A stretch of 41,304 nt of DNA, taken from Cytophagia bacterium. Lineage in GTDB: Bacteria > Bacteroidota > Bacteroidia > Cytophagales > Microscillaceae. Positions within the stretch are counted from its first letter, which is position 1. Each line of letters opens with the position of its first letter. Under the pieces are notes generated by a model. The model had not been told where the DNA came from, searched no databases, and saw only the letters and a program-made list of their open reading frames with translations. Position numbers and translations under genes: made by a program. Below, in pieces: positions 15,651-23,908 of the stretch. The DNA lies in NCBI GenBank assembly GCA_004294005.1, contig RDZP01000010.1, positions 1 through 41,304 of the forward strand, given 5' to 3'.

Positions 15651-18600
15651 TTATTTTTGAAATTCTGAATCAGGGATTTCAATGTTATAATCTACTGTAA
15701 AAGTCATTGGCAATTCCATTCCATTAGCATTGACAACTGATTTTTTTGGAAATTTCAAACCTTTTACCTCTTGATATTCTTGGATAGAAACTTCACCCAT
15801 ACGAGAAACAGATTTTAACTCTAAACCTGAGTTAGCATCATACCATTTTGTGTTGATGATTTTATCATCTTTTTTGAAAACGACTTTATGGGCATCACGT
15901 CCATCAACCTTTTCAGTGGTTTCAATTTGTGCTTTCAAACCAATTTTAGCATAATCTAATTCTAAGAAAATAGGATTATTAACCATTTCTGTTACAGCTT
16001 CTGCTGGTAGTTCTTGAGTACCTCTATCAGAAACCATAAATCCTTTTCCATCTGCTATCACAGTTTTAGAAGTTTGTCCCATCATATCTTGTTTCATTGC
16101 AAATTTATCTTTTTTTCTTAACATAGACATAGATGAGGCTTGTCCCATTATTTCCATATCTATTTTTTGAGATAAAGAAGTTACGCTTGCAACTTTTGCT
16201 TTTCCACCAATGGCTTCTAAGTATTTGTCTAATACTTTTTCTACCGTAACACTTCCATCATTTTTGCCTGATGCTTTTTGTCCTTCATCTTTTGTGGTTG
16301 CTTTTTCTTCTATTTTTTCAGGCATCATAGATACTACGATACTTGTTTTTTTATAGTCAAAGTATTTTTTTGAAGTTTTTTGTATGTCTTTTGCAGAAAG
16401 TTTTTCGATGCGTTCTCTTACTTTTGCTTCCAACAATCCTTCAGGTTTTGAGCCATCATAATAAATTCTACGCAAACCGCTTGACCAATAGAAATTTTCT
16501 TTACTATTTTTTTCTATTTCGCGTCTTTGTCCTTCTTTTACTTTGTCTAAATCTTCTTTTGAAGGTCCTTTTTTCGCTAATTTATCAATTTCTTCATAAA
16601 CCGCATCTACCAATTTTTTTACATTCTCAGGGGCGCATGTAAAAGAAACTGTCATTGAATATGTTTTATTAGGTTCTTTTTTGAATGAAGGCGAAACGCG
16701 TGGGCTATACACACCTGCTTTGTCCTCTCTCAAATTTTCAGTAATTTTGATACCTAATAGTTCTGTTGCAGAACGAATTAAATATGCGTCTTCATCATTT
16801 TTCAATTCATCGGTGATAGCAATCATTACTTGACTTTTTGGGTCTTTTCCTTTATTAAATGATTCTACTATTTTTCCTTTGGGCGCTCTGATACCTAAAT
16901 CTTTGCCTTGCTCAGCAGGTTTAGATTTATCTGATGGCAAAGAGGAAATGTATAATTCTACAAATTGTTTTAGTTGTGCTTCTTCAAATGCACCTACAAA
17001 TGTAAATGTAAAGTTAGCAGCATTACCAAAACGTGCTTTGTAAAATTCGAGTGCTTTATCTAAATCTATCTTATCAAAATCCTCAGATTTTGGAATTGTT
17101 CTTGAGCGTGGGTGATTTTGTGACATAATTTGACCTAATTTTTCAGCATAATAGAAATTAGGATTGCTACTCAAGTTCTTGAACATACCTTTGTATTTTC
17201 CTGTAAAAGATTTGAAAGAAGCAACATCTTTTCTTGGAGCAGTAAAATATAAGTTCGCAAGTTGAAACATTGTTTCCAAATCTTTTGGAGAAGACTCGCC
17301 ACTCATTCCGTGATTCATTTCTTCTATAAAAGGACTTACTTCTACATTTTTTCCTGTTAATACTTTTTTCAAGTCAGTAGAAGAAAATACTCTCAAACCA
17401 CCTTCTACTACTACTTGGTCTGCTGCAGAAGCAGAAAAGAAATCAGCGTCAGCCGCCAAAGAATGTCCACCTTTTGCAAATGCACCCATAATAATTTGGT
17501 CATCTTTGAAGTTTGTTTTTTTGTAGATTACTTTTGCACCATTCGAAAGTGTTAATTCGGTAGCATCAATTTCAGTAATTTTTTTCTCACCTGTGATGCT
17601 TCCTTTTGTAGGCATTTGTACCATCAAAGGCTCTTTCACAGATTTATCTTCATAAGCATTTACCTTTATTTTTTCTACTTCTGCCAACAAATCTAATACT
17701 TCTTTTTCAGTAGGTATTTTTACACCTGTTTTTTCAGGCATTACAATAGAAATAACTCTATTTTCATCAACTATCCATTGTTTTGCCAATGGATTTACCT
17801 CATTTAATTGTACAGACGGCAACATTGATTTTACAAAATCATATTCAAACTCAATGCCCGGTGCTGGTTCTTCTTCTAAGAAGTTTTGCACATATTCTGA
17901 TACATAACGCCCGCTTGCAGTTTTGTTTCTTTCATTGTATTGATTTTCATAACGAGAAAGTACATTTTTTTTCGCTCTTTCAAATTCTCCTTCTGTAAAT
18001 CCAAATTGCAAAGCACGTTTATTTTCTAATAATAATGTTTTTAGTCCTGTCAAGGCACCACTTTCACTTACTTGTGCAAAAGCCTGATAAGCATTTTTGA
18101 AACCTAAACCAACTTGACCATAAAAAGCAAATCCGCCCATAAATGGTGCATTTTCTAATTTTGTCAATTCTTCCAAACGGTCATTCAACATTGTGTTATA
18201 CAATTCATAGACGATATTTTGGCGATAATCTGCCAAAGTTTTCATTTTTTTCCCGTCTTTTTTATATAATAATTGTACTTGTCCAAATGCTTGTTCTTTG
18301 TCTGCAAAGATAGCAATTTCAGTTGTTTTATGGTCAGGAATGTCATAATTTTCACGTTTACGTGGGTTTTTGCTTGGAGTAATTCTTCCAAAATGGAATT
18401 TAATTTTCGCTTCCATTTCATTGACATCAATATCACCAACTACCATTACGCCCATCAAATCAGGTCTATACCAATCTTTATAAAAACGTTTGATAGCGTC
18501 ATGTTTGAAATTTTTGATGATACCTGTATCACCAATCGGTAATCTATCAATATAACGTGAACCTTTGAATATTTTTGGTAAGGTTGCTTTTTGAACTCTC

Positions 18601-19127
18601 TCAGAAAGTCCACCTCTACTTCTCCATTCTTCCATAATAATTCCTCTTTCTGCGTCAATTTCTTTTCCGTCAAAAGTAACATTATGCGCCCAATCTTCTA
18701 AGATTTGAAAACCGCCATCTACTATTTCTTTTTTATCAGAAGGAATAGGTAAGATATAAACTGTTTCATCAAAACTTGTATAAGCGTTCAAATCAGCACC
18801 AAATTTCACGCCTAATGATTGTAAGTATTTTACCAATTCATTTTTTTTGAAGTTTTTAGTACCATTAAAACACATGTGTTCTACAAAGTGAGCCAATCCT
18901 AATTGGTCTGGGTCTTCGTTGATAGAGCCTGCTTGTATCGCTAAACGTAGCTCAACACGTTTTTCAGGCTTTGCATTTTTACGAATGTAGTATTTAATAC
19001 CATTCGGTAAAGTTCCCGTTTTGACTTGTGCATCAAAAGGAATCGGTTTGTTTAGGTCTTGTGCTAATGTAAAATTAGCAATACAACTAAAAATAACCAA
19101 AAGTAAGAAATTTTTAAGAATATTCAT
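15651..19127 (-). CDS. Secreted M16 zinc metallopeptidase with extra C-terminal domain
   Basis: This 1158-residue exported protein starts with a signal peptide (MNILKNFLLLVIFSCIANFTLAQ). It contains two M16 (pitrilysin-like) repeats. The first carries the inverted zinc motif HFVEH (His80, Glu83, His84) and the third ligand Glu160, exactly 76 residues after His84, so it should be catalytic. The second half, from about residue 510, is the non-catalytic M16 partner region. From about residue 955, after a low-complexity linker (KDEGQKASGKNDGSV), a further 200 residues (VEKVLDKYLEAIGGKAKVASV ... YQEVKGLKFPKKSV) look like a LolA/lipoprotein-carrier-type beta fold. It likely degrades peptides in the periplasm or at the outer membrane. 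It is monocistronic. Confidence 0.9.
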   Translation of the reverse strand: MNILKNFLLLVIFSCIANFTLAQDLNKPIPFDAQVKTGTLPNGIKYYIRKNAKPEKRVELRLAIQAGSINEDPDQLGLAHFVEHMCFNGTKNFKKNELVKYLQSLGVKFGADLNAYTSFDETVYILPIPSDKKEIVDGGFQILEDWAHNVTFDGKEIDAERGIIMEEWRSRGGLSERVQKATLPKIFKGSRYIDRLPIGDTGIIKNFKHDAIKRFYKDWYRPDLMGVMVVGDIDVNEMEAKIKFHFGRITPSKNPRKRENYDIPDHKTTEIAIFADKEQAFGQVQLLYKKDGKKMKTLADYRQNIVYELYNTMLNDRLEELTKLENAPFMGGFAFYGQVGLGFKNAYQAFAQVSESGALTGLKTLLLENKRALQFGFTEGEFERAKKNVLSRYENQYNERNKTASGRYVSEYVQNFLEEEPAPGIEFEYDFVKSMLPSVQLNEVNPLAKQWIVDENRVISIVMPEKTGVKIPTEKEVLDLLAEVEKIKVNAYEDKSVKEPLMVQMPTKGSITGEKKITEIDATELTLSNGAKVIYKKTNFKDDQIIMGAFAKGGHSLAADADFFSASAADQVVVEGGLRVFSSTDLKKVLTGKNVEVSPFIEEMNHGMSGESSPKDLETMFQLANLYFTAPRKDVASFKSFTGKYKGMFKNLSSNPNFYYAEKLGQIMSQNHPRSRTIPKSEDFDKIDLDKALEFYKARFGNAANFTFTFVGAFEEAQLKQFVELYISSLPSDKSKPAEQGKDLGIRAPKGKIVESFNKGKDPKSQVMIAITDELKNDEDAYLIRSATELLGIKITENLREDKAGVYSPRVSPSFKKEPNKTYSMTVSFTCAPENVKKLVDAVYEEIDKLAKKGPSKEDLDKVKEGQRREIEKNSKENFYWSSGLRRIYYDGSKPEGLLEAKVRERIEKLSAKDIQKTSKKYFDYKKTSIVVSMMPEKIEEKATTKDEGQKASGKNDGSVTVEKVLDKYLEAIGGKAKVASVTSLSQKIDMEIMGQASSMSMLRKKDKFAMKQDMMGQTSKTVIADGKGFMVSDRGTQELPAEAVTEMVNNPIFLELDYAKIGLKAQIETTEKVDGRDAHKVVFKKDDKIINTKWYDANSGLELKSVSRMGEVSIQEYQEVKGLKFPKKSVVNANGMELPMTFTVDYNIEIPDSEFQK

Positions 19128-19164
19128 TTTAAATTGAATAAATAAAAGTTAAAATTTTGAAGTG

Positions 19165-19172
19165 CAAAGATA
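19165..19172 (-). promoter_or_regulatory. Putative -7 box for the M16 peptidase gene
   Basis: Minus strand TATCTTTG, 37 bases before the ATG; -33 element not clear. Confidence 0.45.
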
Positions 19173-19298
19173 TTGTATCTTTACTTTAAATTAGTATATT
19201 TTAATAAAAAAAATTACGAAAAAAGAATACTTTTTATGAAAGTGTATTTTAATAGTTTAAACTTTGTTTTTTATTTGTAAAAAATAAATAAAAAGAAA

Positions 19299-19322
19299 AA
19301 TCCTACAAGTTGTTGTAGGATT
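19299..19322 (-). terminator. Terminator of the ABC permease gene
   Basis: A perfect 10-bp stem, AATCCTACAA / TTGTAGGATT, has a 4-base loop. On the minus strand it is followed by a U-rich tail, about 40 bases after the permease stop codon. Confidence 0.8.
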
Positions 19323-19363
19323 AAAATGATTATCTAAATAGCTTCATATAAAAAATTGTCAAT

Positions 19364-20611
19364 TTATTCATCTTTCAAAGCAACCACAGGATTGACCATT
19401 GAGGCTTTGCGTGCAGGCACAAGTCCTGCTAATGCACCTGAAACAACCAAAACGATAATAGCAGTAAAAGCGACAACAGGACTGATTTCAGGATTAGCAA
19501 AAAAATCATTTTCACTTCCCGTACTTTTTAGTAATTGATTCAAACCTTCAACCAAACCAACACCAATCAATAAACCAATATACCCCGAAACAAGTGTCAA
19601 AACAATAGATTCTTGAATAATTAAACTTATAATAGAATAAGGTGTAGCACCTAAGGCTTTTCTGATACCTATTTCTTTAGTGCGTTCTTTGACTGTAATG
19701 AGCATAATATTACTCACACCAATCACACCTGCAAAAATAGTCCCAATACTTACTAACCAACTAAACCCTGAAATACCTAAAAAAAGACCTTGTACTTGTC
19801 CTATTTCCTCTTCTACATTAGCACTACCAAATGCTTTTAAATCATTAGGAGCAACTGAATGTCTTGCTGCTAATACTTCTTTTACTCTTTTTTCAATGAC
19901 TGCAGATTTGATATTTGGTTTTGGTAAAAATGCAAACCAGTAAATGGCTGTACCTTGATTAAAAGCAGTTTGTAAGGTTTTGTGTGGTAAATGAATTGTT
20001 TTTGCATCTTCCATAATATCTTCACCGCGTCCAAAAGTACGAAAAACACCTACCACTTGAAAATAAATACCTGCAATTGTAATGTATTGTCCAAGAGGAT
20101 TCTCTTCTTTCTGAAACAATGTTTTTTGTACTTCTTCGCCTATAATGGCTACTTTCCTTCGTTCTGACATATCTTTTTCGTTGATAAAACGTCCAGATAA
20201 TAACATCATTTTTTTTACTTTTCTATAATCAGGCACATCACCAAAAACACTAAAACCTGCACTTTTATTTTTGCGTGTAACATTGGCACCATTCAAAACA
20301 TTTCTTGGAGCAATGACATCAACCTCAGGAATTTGTGTACGGAGTGCTTCTACATCATCATTTTGAAATCTGATAAATCGTCCTGCTTTGAGTCCTTTAT
20401 AAGGCTCACTTGTTTTATTTGACCATAAAAAAACGCTATTGGTTGCAATATCCAGTGTACTCATTACGCCATTTTCAAGCCCTTTGCTTGCTCCAAGCAT
20501 TACAATCAACATAAAAATCCCCCAAAAAACACCAAAAGCCGTCAAAAAGGTACGTAATTTGTGTTTTTTTAACGAAGTGTAAATTTCTTGCCATTTATCT
20601 AAATCAAACAT
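19364..20611 (-). CDS. MacB/FtsX-type ABC transporter permease
   Basis: This 415-residue permease has the MacB layout. The first membrane helix (about 20-43, FLTAFGVFWGIFMLIVMLGASKG) is followed by a large periplasmic MacB_PCD domain (about 45-270). Three C-terminal helices form the FtsX-like domain, with the coupling-helix motif VKERTKEIGIRKALGATPYSI. Relatives work with a separate ATPase and often a membrane-fusion protein to export lipoproteins, peptides or drugs, or to send mechanical signals across the envelope. No ATPase or fusion-protein gene is adjacent, so the partner must be encoded elsewhere and the substrate is unknown. Confidence 0.9.
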   Translation of the reverse strand: MFDLDKWQEIYTSLKKHKLRTFLTAFGVFWGIFMLIVMLGASKGLENGVMSTLDIATNSVFLWSNKTSEPYKGLKAGRFIRFQNDDVEALRTQIPEVDVIAPRNVLNGANVTRKNKSAGFSVFGDVPDYRKVKKMMLLSGRFINEKDMSERRKVAIIGEEVQKTLFQKEENPLGQYITIAGIYFQVVGVFRTFGRGEDIMEDAKTIHLPHKTLQTAFNQGTAIYWFAFLPKPNIKSAVIEKRVKEVLAARHSVAPNDLKAFGSANVEEEIGQVQGLFLGISGFSWLVSIGTIFAGVIGVSNIMLITVKERTKEIGIRKALGATPYSIISLIIQESIVLTLVSGYIGLLIGVGLVEGLNQLLKSTGSENDFFANPEISPVVAFTAIIVLVVSGALAGLVPARKASMVNPVVALKDE

Positions 20612-20789
20612 AATTATAAAAAATTTAAGCGGAGTTTCTTCATATTATCAAAAATCTCAAAACTGATAATTTCTTTTCAAAATAGGTAACCAAATAAAAA
20701 CAAAAATTACAATAATAATCCATTACTTTTCTTTTTTAACTTTTTGAGGTTAGAATAAAATGCTATCACTGTATATTATTGGTCTGTTT

Positions 20790-20819
20790 CTTATATAAAA
20801 ATGTGGTATTTATACTACT
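20790..20819. repeat. Diverged copy of the GGTGGCAT palindrome element
   Basis: TTATATAAAAATGTGGTATT and the following TATACTACT align with TTATGTAAAAAGGTGGCATT / TATGCCACC at 15580-15608. One inner C-G pair has changed to T-A on both sides, so that pair is kept. Another pair became a G-T wobble, and the outermost pair is lost. It lies between the divergent ABC permease and carB genes. Confidence 0.55.
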
Positions 20820-20877
20820 TCTAACACAATTTTTATCAAAAAATTAAAAAAATAAAGCACTTGCAAAAAAAAAATAC

Positions 20878-20885
20878 TAATTTTG
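20878..20885 (+). promoter_or_regulatory. Putative -7 box of carB
   Basis: TAATTTTG lies 39 bases before the ATG at 20925. A TTG at 20861-20863 is only 14 bases upstream, short for the consensus. The box overlaps the TTG start used in the ORF track, arguing against that start. Confidence 0.5.
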
Positions 20886-20924
20886 CGAATATTTTTTAAT
20901 TCTTATCATTTATTATCCAAAAAA

Positions 20925-23804
20925 ATGCCTCGTAATCATCAAATAAAATCTGTATTAATCATCGGCTCAGGTCCGATTGTCATTGGGCAAGCCTGCGAGT
21001 TTGACTATGCTGGCTCACAAGCCGCAAGGTCTTTGAGAGAGGAAGGAATAGAAGTGGTGCTTATCAATTCAAATCCTGCTACTATTATGACCGATTCGAC
21101 GGTAGCTGATCATATTTATTTGAAGCCGTTAGAAAAAAAATCTATCATTGAAATCTTAGAAAAACATCAAATTCAAGCCGTTTTACCTACTGTGGGAGGT
21201 CAAACGGCTTTAAATTTAGCCATCGATTGTCAAAAAGCAGGTATCTGGGAAAAGTACAATACACAAATTATTGGTGTGGATATTCACGCCGTAGAAATTA
21301 CCGAAGATAGAGAAAAATTTAGGTTGTTGATGCAACAATTAGGCGCAAATGTTTGCAAAGGTCGCACCGCAACTTCTTTTCTCGAAGGTAAAAAAATTGC
21401 CCAAGAAATTGGTTTTCCATTGGTTTTGCGTCCTTCTTATACATTGGCAGGCACAGGTGGCGGATTTGTTGAAAACCCCGAAAAATTTACGAATGCCTTG
21501 CAACACGCCCTGCAATGTTCGCCTATTCATGAAGTTTTGGTCGAGCAAAGCATTATGGGTTGGAAAGAATTTGAATTGGAACTTTTACGAGATGCCAATG
21601 GAAATGTAATTATTATTTGTTCTATTGAAAATTTTGACCCAATGGGTATTCATACAGGCGACTCTGTAACGGTTGCCCCCGCGATGACTTTATCAGACAA
21701 AGTTTATCAAAAAATGCGTGATTTGGCTATCAAATGTATGAATGGTATTGGGCAATTTGCAGGCGGTTGTAATATTCAATTTGCATTACATCCTGAAACT
21801 GACGAAATTATTGTCATCGAAATCAATCCAAGAGTTTCGCGTTCTTCTGCGTTGGCTTCTAAAGCAACAGGTTATCCGATTGCAAAAATTGCAGCAAAAT
21901 TAGCCATTGGTTATCATTTAGATGAACTCAAAAACCAAATTACCAAAACTACTTCTGCTTATTTTGAGCCAAGTATTGATTATGTGATTGTGAAAATTCC
22001 GCGTTGGAACTTTGACAAATTCAAAGGAGCAGACACTTCATTAGGTTTACAAATGAAATCAGTAGGCGAAGCAATGGGCATTGGCAGAACATTCCAAGAA
22101 GCACTACAAAAAGCTTGTCAATCGTTGGAAAATCGCAGAAATGGATTAGGAGCAGATGGAAAAGAACTCACAGACCAAGCCTCTATCTTAAAAAGTTTGG
22201 AGTTTCCGAGTGCAGACCGTATTTTTCATATCAAAGATGCTTTTATGATGGGAATTTCTCCAAAAACCATTCAAAAACTCACTAAAATTGATAAATGGTT
22301 TCTTTCGCAAATTCAAGAATTGGCAGAAACTGACAAAGAAATTCAAAAATATACCATTGATAATATTACTCCTGAATTATTATTGATTGCCAAACAAAAA
22401 GGATATGCAGACCGACAGATTGCCCATCTTTTGCGTTGTTTGGAAAGCAAAGTTTTTGAAAAAAGACAAATCTTGAATATTCATCGTGCTTATAAAATGG
22501 TAGATACTTGTGCGGCTGAATTTGAAGCCAAAACTCCTTATTATTATTCTACTTTTCAAGGTGTAAATATTGGTGAAACGCAAGCAGACCAAATCAAAAA
22601 CTTAAAAAATGAAGCAGTTAAGACAGATAGAAAAAAAGTATTGATTTTGGGTGCAGGACCTAACCGAATTGGACAAGGCATTGAGTTTGATTATTGTTGT
22701 GTGCATGGCGTTTTGGCTGCCAAAGAATGTGGGTATGAAACGATTATGATTAATTGCAATCCCGAAACGGTATCAACTGATTTTGATATTGCAGATAAAT
22801 TATACTTCGAACCTGTTTTTTGGGAACATATTTATGAAATCATCAAAAATGAGCAACCTGAAGGCGTTATCGTACAATTAGGCGGACAAACTGCCCTTAA
22901 ATTGGCTGAAAAATTAGAAAGATATGACATTAAAATCATTGGTACTAATTACAAAGCCTTAGATTTAGCAGAAGATAGAGAGCGTTTTTCGTCTTTGTTG
23001 CGTGATTTAGATATTCCTTATCCTGAATTTGCAGCGGTCAAAAATGCTGAAGATGCGGTAGAAGTATCCAAAAAAATGGATTTTCCGTTGTTGGTGCGTC
23101 CTTCGTATGTGTTGGGCGGGCAAAAAATGAAAATTGTGATTGATGAGGAGGAATTAGAGCAGCACGTGGTAGAAGTTTTGGCTGATTTCCCTGATAATAA
23201 TATTTTGATTGATAGATTTTTGGATAAGGCAATTGAGGCGGAGGCTGATGCTATTTGTGATGGTGAAAATGTGTATATTATTGGCATTATGGAGCATATC
23301 GAACCTGCGGGCATACATTCAGGCGACTCCAATGCAGTTTTGCCTGCGTTTTCGTTGAGTCCTTTGTTGATGGAACAAATTGCAGTACATACTAAAAAAA
23401 TTGCTTTAGCATTAGAAACTGTTGGTTTGATAAACATTCAATTTGCTATCAAAGACAACAAAGTCTATATTATCGAGGCAAATCCACGTGCTTCGCGCAC
23501 AGTTCCTTTTATTTGCAAAGCCTATCAAAAACCTTATATCAACATTGCTACAAAAATTATGTTAGGAGAAAAAAAATTAAAAGATTTTGATTTGGATAAA
23601 TCTGCTACTTCTTATTTTGTGCCTGTGGGGCGTGGTTATGCGATTAAAGTACCTGTATTTTCTTTTAATAAATTTCCAAATGTCAATAAAGAACTCGGAC
23701 CTGAAATGAAATCTACGGGCGAAGCGATTTATTTTATAGAAAGCCTACAAGATGACTTTTTTCAGAAAATATATGGAGAAAGAAATTTGTATTTGAGTAG
23801 GTAG
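20925..23804 (+). CDS. carB: Carbamoyl-phosphate synthase large subunit
   Basis: This protein makes carbamoyl phosphate from bicarbonate, ATP and ammonia delivered by the small subunit, for pyrimidine and arginine synthesis. There are two ATP-grasp synthetase halves. The first opens with VLIIGSGPIVIGQACEFDYAGSQAARSLREEG and contains LAGTGGGFV and EINPRVSRSSALASKATGYPIA. The second has VLILGAGPNRIGQGIEFDYCCVH, RPSYVLGGQKM and EANPRASRTVPFICK. With the ATG at 20925 the protein has 959 residues. It stops right after the second synthetase half (GPEMKSTGEAIYFIESL ... RNLYLSR) and lacks the about 130-residue C-terminal MGS-like regulatory domain of the E. coli enzyme. I believe this short form is normal in Bacteroidota. 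No carA is adjacent. The last codons are duplicated at 28803-28867. Confidence 0.96.
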   Translation: MPRNHQIKSVLIIGSGPIVIGQACEFDYAGSQAARSLREEGIEVVLINSNPATIMTDSTVADHIYLKPLEKKSIIEILEKHQIQAVLPTVGGQTALNLAIDCQKAGIWEKYNTQIIGVDIHAVEITEDREKFRLLMQQLGANVCKGRTATSFLEGKKIAQEIGFPLVLRPSYTLAGTGGGFVENPEKFTNALQHALQCSPIHEVLVEQSIMGWKEFELELLRDANGNVIIICSIENFDPMGIHTGDSVTVAPAMTLSDKVYQKMRDLAIKCMNGIGQFAGGCNIQFALHPETDEIIVIEINPRVSRSSALASKATGYPIAKIAAKLAIGYHLDELKNQITKTTSAYFEPSIDYVIVKIPRWNFDKFKGADTSLGLQMKSVGEAMGIGRTFQEALQKACQSLENRRNGLGADGKELTDQASILKSLEFPSADRIFHIKDAFMMGISPKTIQKLTKIDKWFLSQIQELAETDKEIQKYTIDNITPELLLIAKQKGYADRQIAHLLRCLESKVFEKRQILNIHRAYKMVDTCAAEFEAKTPYYYSTFQGVNIGETQADQIKNLKNEAVKTDRKKVLILGAGPNRIGQGIEFDYCCVHGVLAAKECGYETIMINCNPETVSTDFDIADKLYFEPVFWEHIYEIIKNEQPEGVIVQLGGQTALKLAEKLERYDIKIIGTNYKALDLAEDRERFSSLLRDLDIPYPEFAAVKNAEDAVEVSKKMDFPLLVRPSYVLGGQKMKIVIDEEELEQHVVEVLADFPDNNILIDRFLDKAIEAEADAICDGENVYIIGIMEHIEPAGIHSGDSNAVLPAFSLSPLLMEQIAVHTKKIALALETVGLINIQFAIKDNKVYIIEANPRASRTVPFICKAYQKPYINIATKIMLGEKKLKDFDLDKSATSYFVPVGRGYAIKVPVFSFNKFPNVNKELGPEMKSTGEAIYFIESLQDDFFQKIYGERNLYLSR
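23783..23803. repeat. carB-terminal direct repeat, left copy (att-like)
   Basis: Twenty-one bases covering the last codons of carB, starting AAATTTGTATTTGAG, recur identically at 28820-28840. Weaker identity extends on both sides (about 23764-23828 against 28803-28867). The two copies bracket the restriction-modification/toxin-antitoxin island. Confidence 0.75.
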
Positions 23805-23823
23805 GAATTTTATTTTTTTGAAA

Positions 23824-23859
23824 AAAAATGCTATAATTGTGTAAAATTATAGCATTTTT
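23824..23859 (+). terminator. Terminator of carB
   Basis: A perfect 15-bp stem, AAAAATGCTATAATT / AATTATAGCATTTTT, has a 6-base loop and further T residues, 19 bases after the carB stop codon. Confidence 0.85.
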
Positions 23860-23863
23860 TTCT

Positions 23864-23871
23864 TAATTTTG
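23864..23871 (+). promoter_or_regulatory. Putative -7 box of the island operon (hsdM-hsdS)
   Basis: TAATTTTG sits directly behind the carB terminator, 37 bases before the ATG of the methylase gene. No good -33 TTTG at standard spacing. Confidence 0.5.
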
Positions 23872-23908
23872 CGGTAATTATAAAAACTATTTCCTATATC
23901 CCAAAAAT

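Noticed and set aside
23018-23437. 139-aa minus-strand ORF inside carB
   Set aside because: Shadow frame of the well-conserved carB gene; cysteine- and serine-rich antisense composition.
20925-23804. carB truncated by the island
   Set aside because: The protein lacks the E. coli-type C-terminal domain, but it ends in the LYLSR-type terminus that I recall for complete Bacteroidota CarB proteins, so the short form appears natural.
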